Shown here piece by piece: positions 8,668 to 18,079 of a DNA stretch of 64,000 bases. The DNA is from RUG12519 sp045649685 (GTDB taxonomy: Bacteria; Bacillota; Clostridia; Oscillospirales; Ruminococcaceae). The stretch lies in NCBI GenBank assembly GCA_045649685.1, contig JAZRQJ010000015.1:62001-126000 (forward strand), read 5' to 3'. The translations under genes were made by a program, and so were the position numbers. Numbering within the stretch: position 1 is the first letter of the stretch; every line of letters begins with the position of its first letter. The notes under the pieces are model-generated. The model was not told the DNA's origin. It was given only the letters and a program-made list of their open reading frames with translations, and made no database searches.

Positions 8668-11457
8668 GTGAAAATACCATCAATATTTAGACTGTTTATG
8701 GATGATGCGAATTCATCAAATGATAAGCAAACCATAGCTAATAGTGATGTTAAGAAAACTCAGCAAAAAAAGGTTGTGGATGATTCGGAGAAGCAAAGAA
8801 TTCGCGTTAAAGGATTGAGTTCAGAAAAAGCAGTTGAAAAACTGAAAAAAGATGGAGAAAACAAATTGATTTCTCAAAAAAAGGTATCGGCGGCTAAAAT
8901 TTTTGCTGGTCAATTTAAAGATTTTTTAGTTTTAATATTATTGGTTGGCATGTTAATTTCGGTGTTTATGGGAGAAATTCTTGAGGCAATTTCAATTTCA
9001 ATTATTTTGTTTTTGAGTGCAGTTATGGGATTTATTCAAGAATATAAAACTGAAAAAACATTGGAGGCTTTGGAAAATATGGTTGCTCCATCCGCAAAGG
9101 TTTTTAGAGATGGGAAGCTTTGTAAAATACCTGCTAATTTAATAGTTAGAGGAGATGAAATTGTTGTTGAAGCTGGAGATAGTGTTCCGGCGGACGCAGT
9201 TTTGCTGGAATCAACTAAAATAGAAGTAGATGAATCCATTTTGACTGGTGAATCTACATCTGTGATTAAAGAAGCTAGTAATTTGAACGAATCGATGGAT
9301 GAGATTAATAAGAATAATATATTGTATATGGGGACAATGGTTTTTAAAGGGCACGGAAGAGCTAGAGTAATCAGAACAGGAATGAATACTCAAATTGGTA
9401 AAATTGCTGGAATGATAGATAATGTAGATTCGGAGCAAACACCATTACAAAAAAGATTAGCTCAAATTGGTAAATTTATTATCGCAGGGTGTTTGATAGT
9501 TTCGGCTATTGTTATATTTGCTGGAATATTACGCGGAGAAGACCCATTTAATATGATAATAACGGGACTATCTGTTGCGGTTGCTTCTGTTCCGGAGGGA
9601 TTGCCTGCAATTGTAACAATAGCTTTGGCGTTAGCTGTTAAACGTATGGTTAAACGAAAGGCACTTGTTAGAAAATTGCATGCAGTAGAAACTTTGGGTT
9701 GTGCTAATGTGATATGTACTGACAAAACGGGAACAATAACTCAAAACAAGATGACTGTTAAAAAAATTGTTACTGCAGATGGCGATTTTAAAGTAGAGGG
9801 AGATAAAAATAATGGATGTTTCGTGTTTGGAGGTGAAAAAATTAATGTTTCAGATTATCCAATTTTAGAGTTGTTGATTGAAACATCTGTTGTTTGTAAT
9901 GGATCTCATATTGTTATAAAAGATAGAAATAATGGGCAGAGTGAATTGAGAGGAATTGGTGAACCGACGGAAATAGCTCTGTTAATGATGGCTATGAAAG
10001 GAAACATTACAAAAGATAGTTTGAAAACAAAATATAATGTTTATGATGCAGTGCCGTTTGATTCTTCTAGAAAGTATATGAGTGTTTTTGCTGAAAATAT
10101 TGTGGGGAAAAAGTATGTGTTTGTTAAGGGTGCATATGACATTGTTTTGGATAAATGTAATGGGTATAAAAGTAAAAATGGAATAGAATCTTTTTCAAAA
10201 GCAAAGTCTTTTTTTGATAAAAAAAATGAAGAATTGGCTAAAAGTGGTATGAGAGTTTTAGCTTTTGCATACAAAGAAATTTCAGGATCTGACAATGATA
10301 ATAATTTGATATTTTTAGGTCTTACGGCTATGCATGACCCGCCCAGAAAAGAAGCTAAATCTGCTGTTATGACATGTAGATATGCAGGAATAAAGACTAT
10401 AATGATTACTGGAGATCATAAGCTTACTGCAATTTCTATTGCAAAGAGAGTTGGAATATATCGAAAAGGGGATATGTGTGTTGAAGGCAAAGAATTAAAC
10501 AATATGAGTGATTCTGCATTGAAAGAAATTATTAAAAAAACAACAGTTTTTGCTAGAGTTTCTCCTAGTCACAAACTCCGAATAGTTAAAGCGTTAAAAA
10601 AACAAGGAAACATTGTTGCTATGACTGGAGATGGAGTAAATGATGCGCCTGCAATAAAAGAAGCAAATATTGGAGTATCTATGGGAAAAAGTGGCAGTGA
10701 TGTTGCTAAGCAATCTGCAGATTTAATATTGTTAGACGATAATTTTGCTACGTTAGTTGCAGCGGTTGAAGAGGGAAGAATAATATATGAAAACATACGT
10801 AAATTTATGAGATATTTGCTTTCTTGTAATATGGGGGAGGTTTTAACAACTCTCTTTGCAATGCTAATTGGAATGCCTATACCATTACTACCTATGCAAA
10901 TATTGTTAATTAATTTGGTTACTGATGGATTGCCTGCAATTGCTTTGGGATTAGAACCAGGGGATAAGAATATCATGAAGAAAGCACCGCGAAACGTTAA
11001 TGAGAGTATTTTTTCGGGGGGCTTAGTATTTACAATTTTTATTAGAGGGATGTTAATTGCATTTACTACACTAACAGTTTTTACTATAATGTTAAGAATG
11101 ACTAATTCTTTGGCTATATCTCGGACCGCGATATTTTTGACGTTAGTTGGTTTACAGTTAATACATGTTTTTGAATGTAAAAGTGAATCTAAATCAATTT
11201 TTAAGATTAATCATCTACAAAATAAAAAATTAATTTTAGCTACTATTGTGTCTTTAACTATTGCTATTTCTGCAATTTGGATAGAACCTTTAAATGCAAT
11301 TATAAAAAATTGTCCATTAGATATGGAGCAAACAGTTATTGTTTTAGGTTTTATATTGTTTGTACCTATTGTTAACGCAATAATTATGAATTTCAGAAGC
11401 AAAGTGAAAAATATGGATGATATGAAAGTAAGCTTTCCAATTCAGTATAAATATTAG
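8668..11457 (+). CDS. Calcium-transporting P-type ATPase (P2A type)
   Basis: Cation pump of the SERCA/PMCA-like P-type ATPases; expels Ca2+ (possibly Mn2+) across the plasma membrane. From GTG 8668 it is 929 residues. It shows the actuator loop LTGES (about 192-196), the phosphorylated Asp in DKTGT (Asp352), the hinge TGDGVNDAP (from about 653), and the M4 ion-binding motif PEGLP, with about ten membrane helices. A TTG at 8647 gives a 7-residue extension, but AATGGAGGAAT at 8654-8660 is spaced correctly for GTG 8668, which I prefer. A charged Lys/Ser-rich N-terminal tail of about 50 residues precedes the usual cation ATPase N domain. No accessory gene is linked. Confidence 0.92.
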   Translation: MKIPSIFRLFMDDANSSNDKQTIANSDVKKTQQKKVVDDSEKQRIRVKGLSSEKAVEKLKKDGENKLISQKKVSAAKIFAGQFKDFLVLILLVGMLISVFMGEILEAISISIILFLSAVMGFIQEYKTEKTLEALENMVAPSAKVFRDGKLCKIPANLIVRGDEIVVEAGDSVPADAVLLESTKIEVDESILTGESTSVIKEASNLNESMDEINKNNILYMGTMVFKGHGRARVIRTGMNTQIGKIAGMIDNVDSEQTPLQKRLAQIGKFIIAGCLIVSAIVIFAGILRGEDPFNMIITGLSVAVASVPEGLPAIVTIALALAVKRMVKRKALVRKLHAVETLGCANVICTDKTGTITQNKMTVKKIVTADGDFKVEGDKNNGCFVFGGEKINVSDYPILELLIETSVVCNGSHIVIKDRNNGQSELRGIGEPTEIALLMMAMKGNITKDSLKTKYNVYDAVPFDSSRKYMSVFAENIVGKKYVFVKGAYDIVLDKCNGYKSKNGIESFSKAKSFFDKKNEELAKSGMRVLAFAYKEISGSDNDNNLIFLGLTAMHDPPRKEAKSAVMTCRYAGIKTIMITGDHKLTAISIAKRVGIYRKGDMCVEGKELNNMSDSALKEIIKKTTVFARVSPSHKLRIVKALKKQGNIVAMTGDGVNDAPAIKEANIGVSMGKSGSDVAKQSADLILLDDNFATLVAAVEEGRIIYENIRKFMRYLLSCNMGEVLTTLFAMLIGMPIPLLPMQILLINLVTDGLPAIALGLEPGDKNIMKKAPRNVNESIFSGGLVFTIFIRGMLIAFTTLTVFTIMLRMTNSLAISRTAIFLTLVGLQLIHVFECKSESKSIFKINHLQNKKLILATIVSLTIAISAIWIEPLNAIIKNCPLDMEQTVIVLGFILFVPIVNAIIMNFRSKVKNMDDMKVSFPIQYKY

Positions 11458-11496
11458 CTTTATTTGTACTATGAGTGTAAAAAAATATAAAAAAAC

Positions 11497-11524
11497 TTGA
11501 TTTTATTATTTATAGATATATAAT
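11497..11524 (+). promoter_or_regulatory. Vegetative promoter of secA
   Basis: TTGATT at 11497-11502, a 16-base spacer and a perfect TATAAT at 11519-11524. Transcription would begin about 60 bases ahead of the secA ATG. Confidence 0.6.
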
Positions 11525-11591
11525 AAAAGGTAGGTATAGTTTTTTTATGGTATAAATTGCAGTCTTATTTTTAGAAAAAGGAGAGCTTATT

Positions 11592-14333
11592 ATGAGTTTA
11601 GTGGATAAAGTTTTTGGATCTTATAGTAAAAAAGAATTAAAGAGAGTAAGGCCGACTGTAGATAAGATTTTAAGTTTAGAGGAAAAATATAAAGGGCTTT
11701 CTGAAGAAGAATTAAAAAATCAGACCAATGTATTGAGAGAGAGATTGGCTGCTGGAGAGTCTTTGGATGATATATTGGTTGATACTTTTGCTGTTTGTCG
11801 TGAAGCAGCTAGTAGAGTTTTGAATATGCGTCATTTTAAAGTTCAGCTAATTGGTGGAGTTATATTACATCAAGGTCGTATTGCTGAAATGAAGACAGGA
11901 CAAGGAAAGACTTTGCTTGCAACTTTGCCGGTTTATCTTAATGCGTTAACTGGAAAAGGTGTTCATGTAGTTACAGCTAATGACTACCTTGCAAAACGTG
12001 ACTCTGATCTTATGGGAAAAGTGTATAGATATCTTGGTCTTACTGTGGGAGTAATATTAAATGGTATGAGTAATGATGAACGTCGAGCTGCATACGCTTG
12101 TGATGTTACTTATGCAACAAATAATGAAATTGGATTCGATTATCTTCGCGATAATATGTGTATATATAAAGAACAACAAGTTCAAAGACCATTTAATTTT
12201 GCAATTGTTGACGAGGTTGATTCAATTTTGATTGATGAAGCTAGAACTCCATTAATTATTTCTGGACCGGGAGAGAAATCAACCGAACTATATGCCTATG
12301 CCAACAGTTTTGTTAAAAAGTTAAAAATGTATAAAGTAAAGGAATTGGATGATAAAGAGGAGCATGATGATGTTGATGGTGATTATATAGTTGATGAAAA
12401 AGCGAAGACTGCTGTTTTGACTCCGTCAGGGGTAAAAAAAGCTGAAGAGTTTTTCAACGTGTCTAATCTTATGGATGGTGAGAACATAACATTATTGCAT
12501 CATATCAATCAAGCTATAAAAGCTCATGGAGTTATGCAAGAAGATATTGATTATGTTGTCAAAGCGGGGGAAGGGTTAATTGTTGATGAATTTACAGGAA
12601 GAGCAATGCCGGGACGTAGGTACAATGATGGGTTGCACCAGGCAATTGAAGCTAAAGAAAATGTAAAAATTGCAAATGAATCCAAAACTTTAGCTAGTAT
12701 AACATTTCAAAACTTGTTTAGAATATACACGAAACTTTCTGGAATGACTGGTACTGGGTTAACAGAAGAGGCGGAGTTTAGAGAAATATATAAGTTAGAT
12801 GTTGTAGAGATTCCTCCTAATAAACCTGTTATAAGGAAAGACTACGATGATGTTATCTATCGTACAGAGTTAGCTAAATTTCGCGCTGTAATTAATCAGA
12901 TAGTAGAATGTCATAAAAAGGGACAACCTGTTTTAGTTGGAACTGTCTCGATAGACAAGTCTGAAATTTTGAGTAATATGTTGAGTGAACAGGGAATAGA
13001 TCATTATGTGTTAAATGCTAAATATCATGAACAAGAAGCGATGATAGTTGCTCAGGCAGGGAAAAAGGGAGCTGTTACTATAGCAACAAACATGGCTGGA
13101 CGTGGAACAGACATTATACTTGGCGGTAATGCTGAATATATGGCAAAAGAGGAAATGCGTAAGAGAGGTTATTATGAAGATCTAATTAATGAAGCTGTTG
13201 GATTTGCAGATACCGATAATCAAGAAATTTTAGAAGCTAGAGAAACTTTTAATAAATTAAATAAAGAATTTAAAGAAGCTATTGCAGGAGATGCTGATGA
13301 AGTAAAAGCTGCTGGTGGATTATTTATTATAGGAACTGAAAGACATGAATCTAGGCGTATTGATAATCAGTTGAGAGGACGTTCTGGAAGACAGGGAGAT
13401 CCGGGAGAGAGTCGATTCTACCTATCTTTGGAAGATAATCTTATGAGATTGTATGGCGGAGAAAAAGTGGACAAGGTTATGCGTATGTTGAAAGTTGACG
13501 ATGACTTGCCAATTAAAAGTAGAATGTTAACTAAGCGCATAGAGAGTGCTCAGGCAAAGGTTGAAGCTCAAAATTTTGCGTCTCGTAAAAGTGTTCTTAA
13601 ATTTGATGACGTTATGAATTCACAGCGTGAGATTATTTATAAAGAGCGTAAAAAAGTGCTTGATGGTCAGGACATGCGTAACCATGTTATTAAAATGATA
13701 AGTAGTGCTATCGCTGACACAGTTGATATTTACATTGCCGATACAGATAATCATGAACATTGGAATATAACTGGACTTAGAGATTACTTTATGAATTATA
13801 TTTTAGATGAGAATGATTTGGCATATAGTACTACTCAACTTGCTGAATTGAAGAAGCAAGATTTAGTGGATATTATATTTAAGAAAGCTATGGACATCTA
13901 TGAACAAAAAGAAAAAATGACCGGTGAAGAGCGTATGCGTGAGCTGGAGAGGGTCGTTATTTTAAGAACAGTTGATTCTAAGTGGACTGCGCATATTGAT
14001 GACATGGAAGAATTACGTCGTGGAATTTATTTAAGGTCGTATGCTCAAAAGGATCCTGTAATTGAATATACCATCGAAGGATTTGCTATGTTTGATGCTA
14101 TGGTTTCAAGCATAAAAGAAGATGTTGCAAGATTAGTATTGACTGTTCGTATTAGAACAGAAGAAGAAATTAAGAGGGAAGAAGTTAATAAAATTCCTGT
14201 GCCTGTTAAATATAAAGAAAGTTCAGCAGGAGAAGAGAGAAAGCCAATTAAGAATGAAAACAAGGTTGGTCGAAATGATCCTTGTCCATGTGGCAGTGGT
14301 AAGAAGTATAAAAACTGTTGTGGAAAAAATTAG
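11592..14333 (+). CDS. secA: Preprotein translocase ATPase SecA
   Basis: Motor ATPase that drives unfolded precursors through SecYEG, and so is the likely exporter of the secreted family at 35-46 kb. The 913-residue product has Walker A (MKTGQGKT, about residue 100), the DEVD Walker B box, the preprotein cross-linking domain, the RGTD and GRSGRQGDPG motifs of the second nucleotide-binding fold, the scaffold and wing domains, and a C-terminal zinc-binding tail (CPCGSGKKYKNCC) that binds SecB or lipids. Size and order of domains are normal. AAGGAGAG sits upstream of the ATG. It is monocistronic, with its own promoter and terminator. Confidence 0.98.
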   Translation: MSLVDKVFGSYSKKELKRVRPTVDKILSLEEKYKGLSEEELKNQTNVLRERLAAGESLDDILVDTFAVCREAASRVLNMRHFKVQLIGGVILHQGRIAEMKTGQGKTLLATLPVYLNALTGKGVHVVTANDYLAKRDSDLMGKVYRYLGLTVGVILNGMSNDERRAAYACDVTYATNNEIGFDYLRDNMCIYKEQQVQRPFNFAIVDEVDSILIDEARTPLIISGPGEKSTELYAYANSFVKKLKMYKVKELDDKEEHDDVDGDYIVDEKAKTAVLTPSGVKKAEEFFNVSNLMDGENITLLHHINQAIKAHGVMQEDIDYVVKAGEGLIVDEFTGRAMPGRRYNDGLHQAIEAKENVKIANESKTLASITFQNLFRIYTKLSGMTGTGLTEEAEFREIYKLDVVEIPPNKPVIRKDYDDVIYRTELAKFRAVINQIVECHKKGQPVLVGTVSIDKSEILSNMLSEQGIDHYVLNAKYHEQEAMIVAQAGKKGAVTIATNMAGRGTDIILGGNAEYMAKEEMRKRGYYEDLINEAVGFADTDNQEILEARETFNKLNKEFKEAIAGDADEVKAAGGLFIIGTERHESRRIDNQLRGRSGRQGDPGESRFYLSLEDNLMRLYGGEKVDKVMRMLKVDDDLPIKSRMLTKRIESAQAKVEAQNFASRKSVLKFDDVMNSQREIIYKERKKVLDGQDMRNHVIKMISSAIADTVDIYIADTDNHEHWNITGLRDYFMNYILDENDLAYSTTQLAELKKQDLVDIIFKKAMDIYEQKEKMTGEERMRELERVVILRTVDSKWTAHIDDMEELRRGIYLRSYAQKDPVIEYTIEGFAMFDAMVSSIKEDVARLVLTVRIRTEEEIKREEVNKIPVPVKYKESSAGEERKPIKNENKVGRNDPCPCGSGKKYKNCCGKN

Positions 14334-14377
14334 TAATATTAATAGTTTTTATGGCTGTTAAAATAAATAACAATTGA

Positions 14378-14406
14378 GGAGCAAATATTTAGTAGTTGCT
14401 CCTTTT
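14378..14406 (+). terminator. Rho-independent terminator after secA
   Basis: GGAGCAA at 14378-14384 pairs with TTGCTCC at 14396-14402 across an 11-base loop, then TTTT. Confidence 0.8.
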
Positions 14407-14441
14407 ATTATGCAGTAAAAAGTTTATGAGGAGATTATGTT

Positions 14442-14636
14442 ATGGAAGATAAACAAATATATAAGAAAACTGCATACTGCTGAAATGAGAATTGGTATTG
14501 TGAAATTGAAAATATAATAATAACTGTTAACTCATATAGGTATACAATTATTACTGCTCATAAAAAAGATAAAAATAGATTAAAGTTTGGTATATGGGGG
14601 AATGAAGTAAATAGAAAAATTATTTGTTTTGTATAA
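14442..14636 (+). pseudogene. Small ORF interrupted by an in-frame TGA
   Basis: Starting at the ATG at 14442, eight bases behind a good GAGGAG site (14428-14433), the frame reads MEDKQIYKKTAYC, meets TGA at 14481-14483, and then continues open for 50 further codons (starting NENWYCEIENIIITV) to TAA at 14634-14636. The 64-codon frame otherwise looks like real coding sequence. A TGG-to-TGA change is the simplest explanation, making this a pseudogene of an unrecognised small protein. TGA cannot be a general sense codon here, because several core genes (cmk, fmt, rsgA, thiD) end in TGA. An alternative start (ATG 14437, another frame) gives only 26 residues. I do not recognise the protein. Confidence 0.5.
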
Positions 14637-14674
14637 TATATATGTTTTGTTCAACATTTAGGGGGATATTTTTA

Positions 14675-15688
14675 ATGAAAGGAAAAAACATAAAAATAAT
14701 TATAATGTTCATCATTACTTTTACAATTTTTGGTTTTTTTGTTTTTATTTTAAGTAATTTTGGAAAGAATGATTTAGTAGAATTAGAAGATATGGTGAGC
14801 AGTCAGAGTCAGAGTAAATTAGAAAAATTTAAATATGAGTTTAATCCACATGTTATATCAAAAGAGTATATTGATATATATGGTGCGGACATTAAAGAGA
14901 TTTTTTATAACTTCTGCGATGCGGTTTTAGCGGGAAAAGATAGGTTTAAGTGTCCTTCTATTGAAAAATTTAATATAGTTTTAACCATTTCGAGAAACTG
15001 TTTGCCTATTGCATGTCAATATGTTGATAAAAATCACATCAAAGTTGCAAACGGAGAGGGATTATTAGTTTATAAAATAAGTAAGCAAGAATTAATGAAT
15101 GAAATTGCTAGATATAAAGACAAGATAAGCAATTTAATTGTTTCATCTATTCCATATAGGGAAGATGATTTTGTTATGGCAGCTGAATTGCTTACAGCTG
15201 TTTCTAATAAGGACAATTTTGATGATAAAGGACTACAGCTAGAAAATTCCTTAGAAATTTGTCCATATAGGGCAATTATGAATAACATTGGAATATGTCA
15301 AGAAATATCTGGAGAATATATATATTATTTACTTCAAATTGGGATTAATGCAACTAATTGTTCAGCATTATCTAGAGATAAAAGTTATTCTCATGAGTGG
15401 GTTGTGGTAGAATTAGATAACCATCATTATCATATTGATCCAACATTTTCAATTCAGCATAGAGGTAGTTTAGCATTTTTTTGTATGACTGATATAATTA
15501 GAGAAAAGTATGGAGATTTTCCTGTTGATAATTTTTCTTTTGCTGGTTCTGCAACGATTAAGTATATTGTAGATAGTGAAAAATTTAAAGAATTGTGGGG
15601 AGCCGAAGCATATACGATTGATCATGAACACAGAAAAATACATATGAAAATGTTTTATACTGGAGAAGAAAAAGATTATTATTATTAA
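14675..15688 (+). CDS. Membrane-anchored transglutaminase-like protein
   Basis: A 337-residue protein with one N-terminal membrane segment (about residues 7-30) and an extracytoplasmic C-terminal domain. The triad of the transglutaminase-like/papain-related fold is visible: Cys in GICQEISGEYIYYLL, His in SHEWVVVEL and Asp in YHIDPTFS. Such domains in Bacillota are usually peptidases or amide hydrolases rather than true cross-linking enzymes. The start is ATG 14675 with AGGGGG at 14660-14665; an upstream ATG at 14624 lacks a ribosome site. The gene stands alone in the accessory stretch after secA, with a terminator overlapping its stop. Substrate unknown. Confidence 0.72.
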   Translation: MKGKNIKIIIMFIITFTIFGFFVFILSNFGKNDLVELEDMVSSQSQSKLEKFKYEFNPHVISKEYIDIYGADIKEIFYNFCDAVLAGKDRFKCPSIEKFNIVLTISRNCLPIACQYVDKNHIKVANGEGLLVYKISKQELMNEIARYKDKISNLIVSSIPYREDDFVMAAELLTAVSNKDNFDDKGLQLENSLEICPYRAIMNNIGICQEISGEYIYYLLQIGINATNCSALSRDKSYSHEWVVVELDNHHYHIDPTFSIQHRGSLAFFCMTDIIREKYGDFPVDNFSFAGSATIKYIVDSEKFKELWGAEAYTIDHEHRKIHMKMFYTGEEKDYYY

Positions 15689-15713
15689 ATTACTTTATGG
15701 TAATCTTTTGTTT
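15670..15713 (+). terminator. Terminator of the transglutaminase-like gene
   Basis: AAAAGATTA at 15670-15678, inside the last codons, pairs with TAATCTTTT at 15701-15709, followed by GTTTT. The large 22-base loop makes it less certain than the others. Its 3' arm merges into the next promoter. Confidence 0.5.
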
Positions 15714-15715
15714 TG

Positions 15716-15724
15716 TGATATAAT
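15716..15724 (+). promoter_or_regulatory. Extended -10 promoter of the MBL-fold gene
   Basis: TGATATAAT at 15716-15724 is an extended -10 (TGn plus TATAAT). No good -35 is present at 17 bases. The surrounding 26 bases (15701-15726) are identical to 19565-19590. Confidence 0.55.
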
Positions 15725-15778
15725 TAGTTAGAGAGAATGGTAAGTTGTTGTTAAATATTTGTTATGAAAGGAATAAAA

Positions 15779-16366
15779 GTGATACAATTATTAAAATATG
15801 GAAATACAAATTGCTATTATATCCAAGGGCAAAAAGAAAGCTTATTGATAGACACGGACTGGGCTGGGACTCTACAATTATTTTATAGAAAGATTAAGGA
15901 ATTAAATATAAAAAATATAGACTATCTTTTAATTACACATTATCATCCTGATCATATGGGCATAGCACAAGATATAGTTGATAATATGAGTGCCAAATTA
16001 TTACTTGTGGATGGTCAGAAGGATTATATACATTTTTCAGATAAAATATTTGAAAAAGATAATAAAATAAAATTTACTCCAATTAACACAAAACCAGTAA
16101 TAATTTCATGTGAAGAAAGTAGAGATTTTTTAAAAGAGTTAGGAATCGATGGAGAAATATTATATACACCGGGGCATAGTGAAGATAGTGTTTCTGTGGT
16201 ATTAGATGAGGGTGTGGCATTTGTTGGGGATTTGTATGATTTGAATTCGGCATCTGCATTTAATGATGAGAAAATAAACAATAGTTGGAAAAATTTATTA
16301 AGTCACAATATATCAAAAATATGTTATGGGCATCATGAGCAAGTTATTAAAAATTACAATTTATAG
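15779..16366 (+). CDS. MBL-fold metallo-hydrolase
   Basis: A 195-residue metallo-beta-lactamase-fold protein. The metal site HxHxDH is clear (HYHPDH, residues 54-59), with a further His in TPGHSEDS (about 134), an Asp in FVGDLYD (about 155) and a His in CYGHHEQ near the end, so all usual ligands of a binuclear site are present. Family members include glyoxalase II-like thioesterases, lactonases and diverse phosphodiesterases; nothing here names the substrate. The start is taken as GTG 15779 because GAAAGGA (15766-15772) is spaced seven bases from it; an ATG at 15764 would add five residues without a ribosome site. Confidence 0.85.
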   Translation: MIQLLKYGNTNCYYIQGQKESLLIDTDWAGTLQLFYRKIKELNIKNIDYLLITHYHPDHMGIAQDIVDNMSAKLLLVDGQKDYIHFSDKIFEKDNKIKFTPINTKPVIISCEESRDFLKELGIDGEILYTPGHSEDSVSVVLDEGVAFVGDLYDLNSASAFNDEKINNSWKNLLSHNISKICYGHHEQVIKNYNL

Positions 16367-16423
16367 CTTAATTTAATTTGACTAAATAAGGGATATATAT
16401 TTAATAGCAGAAAGGTGACGTGA

Positions 16424-17305
16424 ATGAGTATTTTAAAAAAATTATTTAAAAAAGAAAAAACTAAAATAGAAAATCATCCTGCTTTTTCATTTGTTATACA
16501 TTTATTAATGGATGAAATGTGTGATATGCCTTCAAAGGAAGATATGCATAGCATTATGAGTAAACATTTAGGAGAAACACATTGTTTTCAGTATAATGAA
16601 ACATGTGTAGGATTTGAAGCCAAGAAATATTTAGTTAATTGTGGAAAAGAAAAAAAGCAATGTTCACCACAATTAATGATTACAAAATGTTTTAAAAGTG
16701 GATCGATAATGGATAATATGGAAAGAAGTCAGATATGGGATTGTCCAAATGGTAACAAGATTTTAGATTCTTGTAAATATCAGGTTATGGCTGTCGATAT
16801 GCTGGCAGCTGGATTAAATCCAAAAGAAAGAGCACAAATGTTAGTGGATTATATTGAGGCTTTGGTTGAACTTTATCCAAATTGTAAAGCGGTAGTTTTT
16901 GACAATTCTAAAAAGATGTTCACGAGAGATGATATAGTGAATTGCAGCGTTCCTAAAGAATCTAAATTCATTCATTATGCAGTTAATATTAGATTTTTTA
17001 GAATTGACGGCACAAATGATATGTTAATTGATTCTGTGGGAATGAGTACACTTTTTTTACCAGACCTTCAGTATCATTTTTGTAATTTAGAACCAAATGA
17101 TATCGTTCGTCATGCATATAATGTTCTTTTGTATATTTTTGAAAACGAAAACCCTATTGAAAGTGGTGATGTTATTGATGGATTACTTAATGGTAAAATG
17201 AGTGATAAGATACCATGGAAAGTTCAGTATGAAACATCAATAATGGGTCCTACTAGAGAAGTTATAGATGTTAATATGGATCAATTTGCTGCGGGTGAAA
17301 GATAG
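16424..17305 (+). CDS. DUF4261-like hypothetical protein
   Basis: A 293-residue soluble protein without signal peptide. The order of segments (N-terminal hydrophobic strand SFVIHLLMDEM, a central VALVELYPNCKAVVFDNSKKMF-like region, and a C-terminal GPTREVIDVNM segment) resembles DUF4261 proteins, which occur singly in gut Firmicutes and have no assigned function; they are often near SMI1/immunity-type genes, but no toxin gene is visible here. It has 10 cysteines, several in CX(n)C spacings, but no clear metal motif. GAAAGGTGACG precedes the ATG. Family call is tentative, function unknown. Confidence 0.5.
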   Translation: MSILKKLFKKEKTKIENHPAFSFVIHLLMDEMCDMPSKEDMHSIMSKHLGETHCFQYNETCVGFEAKKYLVNCGKEKKQCSPQLMITKCFKSGSIMDNMERSQIWDCPNGNKILDSCKYQVMAVDMLAAGLNPKERAQMLVDYIEALVELYPNCKAVVFDNSKKMFTRDDIVNCSVPKESKFIHYAVNIRFFRIDGTNDMLIDSVGMSTLFLPDLQYHFCNLEPNDIVRHAYNVLLYIFENENPIESGDVIDGLLNGKMSDKIPWKVQYETSIMGPTREVIDVNMDQFAAGER

Positions 17306-17366
17306 GTAAATATTGTAAAATTAATAAATAGTTAATTATTTTTAATAATGTCCATAGGTGAAATTT

Positions 17367-18035
17367 ATGAGCATACGATTGTTTATTCAGGCAATTATAA
17401 AATATGCATTCGGTGTATTAATTGTAGGTGCTTTGTTATTTATTCCTGCCACTTTTGATTATTGGAATGGATGGTTGTTTATGGGGTTGTTGTTCATTCC
17501 AATGTTTGTTGCTGGAATAGTTTTAATGATAAAAAGTCCAGATTTGCTCAAAAAAAGACTAAATGTTAAAGAAAAACAAGGTGAGCAGAAACAAGTTATA
17601 TTATTTAGTGCAGTAATGTTTTTGTTTGGCTTTATTACAGCGGGCTTAAATTACAGATATAAATGGATCGAATTGCCAAATATTGTTGTAATTATATCTT
17701 CTGTTGTATTTGTTTTAGCATATATTTTATACGCGGAAGTTTTGAGAGAAAATGCTTATTTATCTCGTACTATTGAAGTGCAGGATAATCAAAAAGTGAT
17801 CGATACTGGATTATATGGAATTGTAAGACACCCGATGTATGCAGTAACAATTTTGTTGTTTTTAACAATGCCATTAATATTGGGGTCTATTATTTCTTTC
17901 ATAATCTTTCTGATTTATCCAGCTATAATTGCTAAAAGAATAGAAAATGAGGAAGGAATATTGGAAAGAGACTTAAAAGGTTACTCAGAATATAAAAAAA
18001 GAGTAAGATATAAGATTATTCCATTTGTATGGTGA
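17367..18035 (+). CDS. Isoprenylcysteine carboxyl methyltransferase-family membrane protein
   Basis: A 222-residue polytopic membrane protein with about five hydrophobic segments. The C-terminal part carries the ICMT/phospholipid N-methyltransferase signature: GLYGIVRHPMYA followed by hydrophobic helix and ENEEGILERDLKGYSEY, where RHP-x-Y and the following Glu residues bind S-adenosylmethionine. Bacterial members methylate small lipids or remain unassigned. Start: ATG 17367 with AGGTG at 17356-17360; a GTG at 17358 would add three residues but has that same sequence inside it. Single gene, no partner visible. Confidence 0.8.
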   Translation: MSIRLFIQAIIKYAFGVLIVGALLFIPATFDYWNGWLFMGLLFIPMFVAGIVLMIKSPDLLKKRLNVKEKQGEQKQVILFSAVMFLFGFITAGLNYRYKWIELPNIVVIISSVVFVLAYILYAEVLRENAYLSRTIEVQDNQKVIDTGLYGIVRHPMYAVTILLFLTMPLILGSIISFIIFLIYPAIIAKRIENEEGILERDLKGYSEYKKRVRYKIIPFVW

Positions 18036-18079
18036 TGATTTAAGAGCTGAATTTTTTAATATACAGGAGTTTTAATGTA

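Noticed and set aside
14481..14483. Selenocysteine codon in the small ORF after secA
   Set aside because: No redox motif such as CxxU surrounds it, I see no convincing SECIS-like hairpin directly after it, and the glutathione peroxidase in the same window uses Cys.
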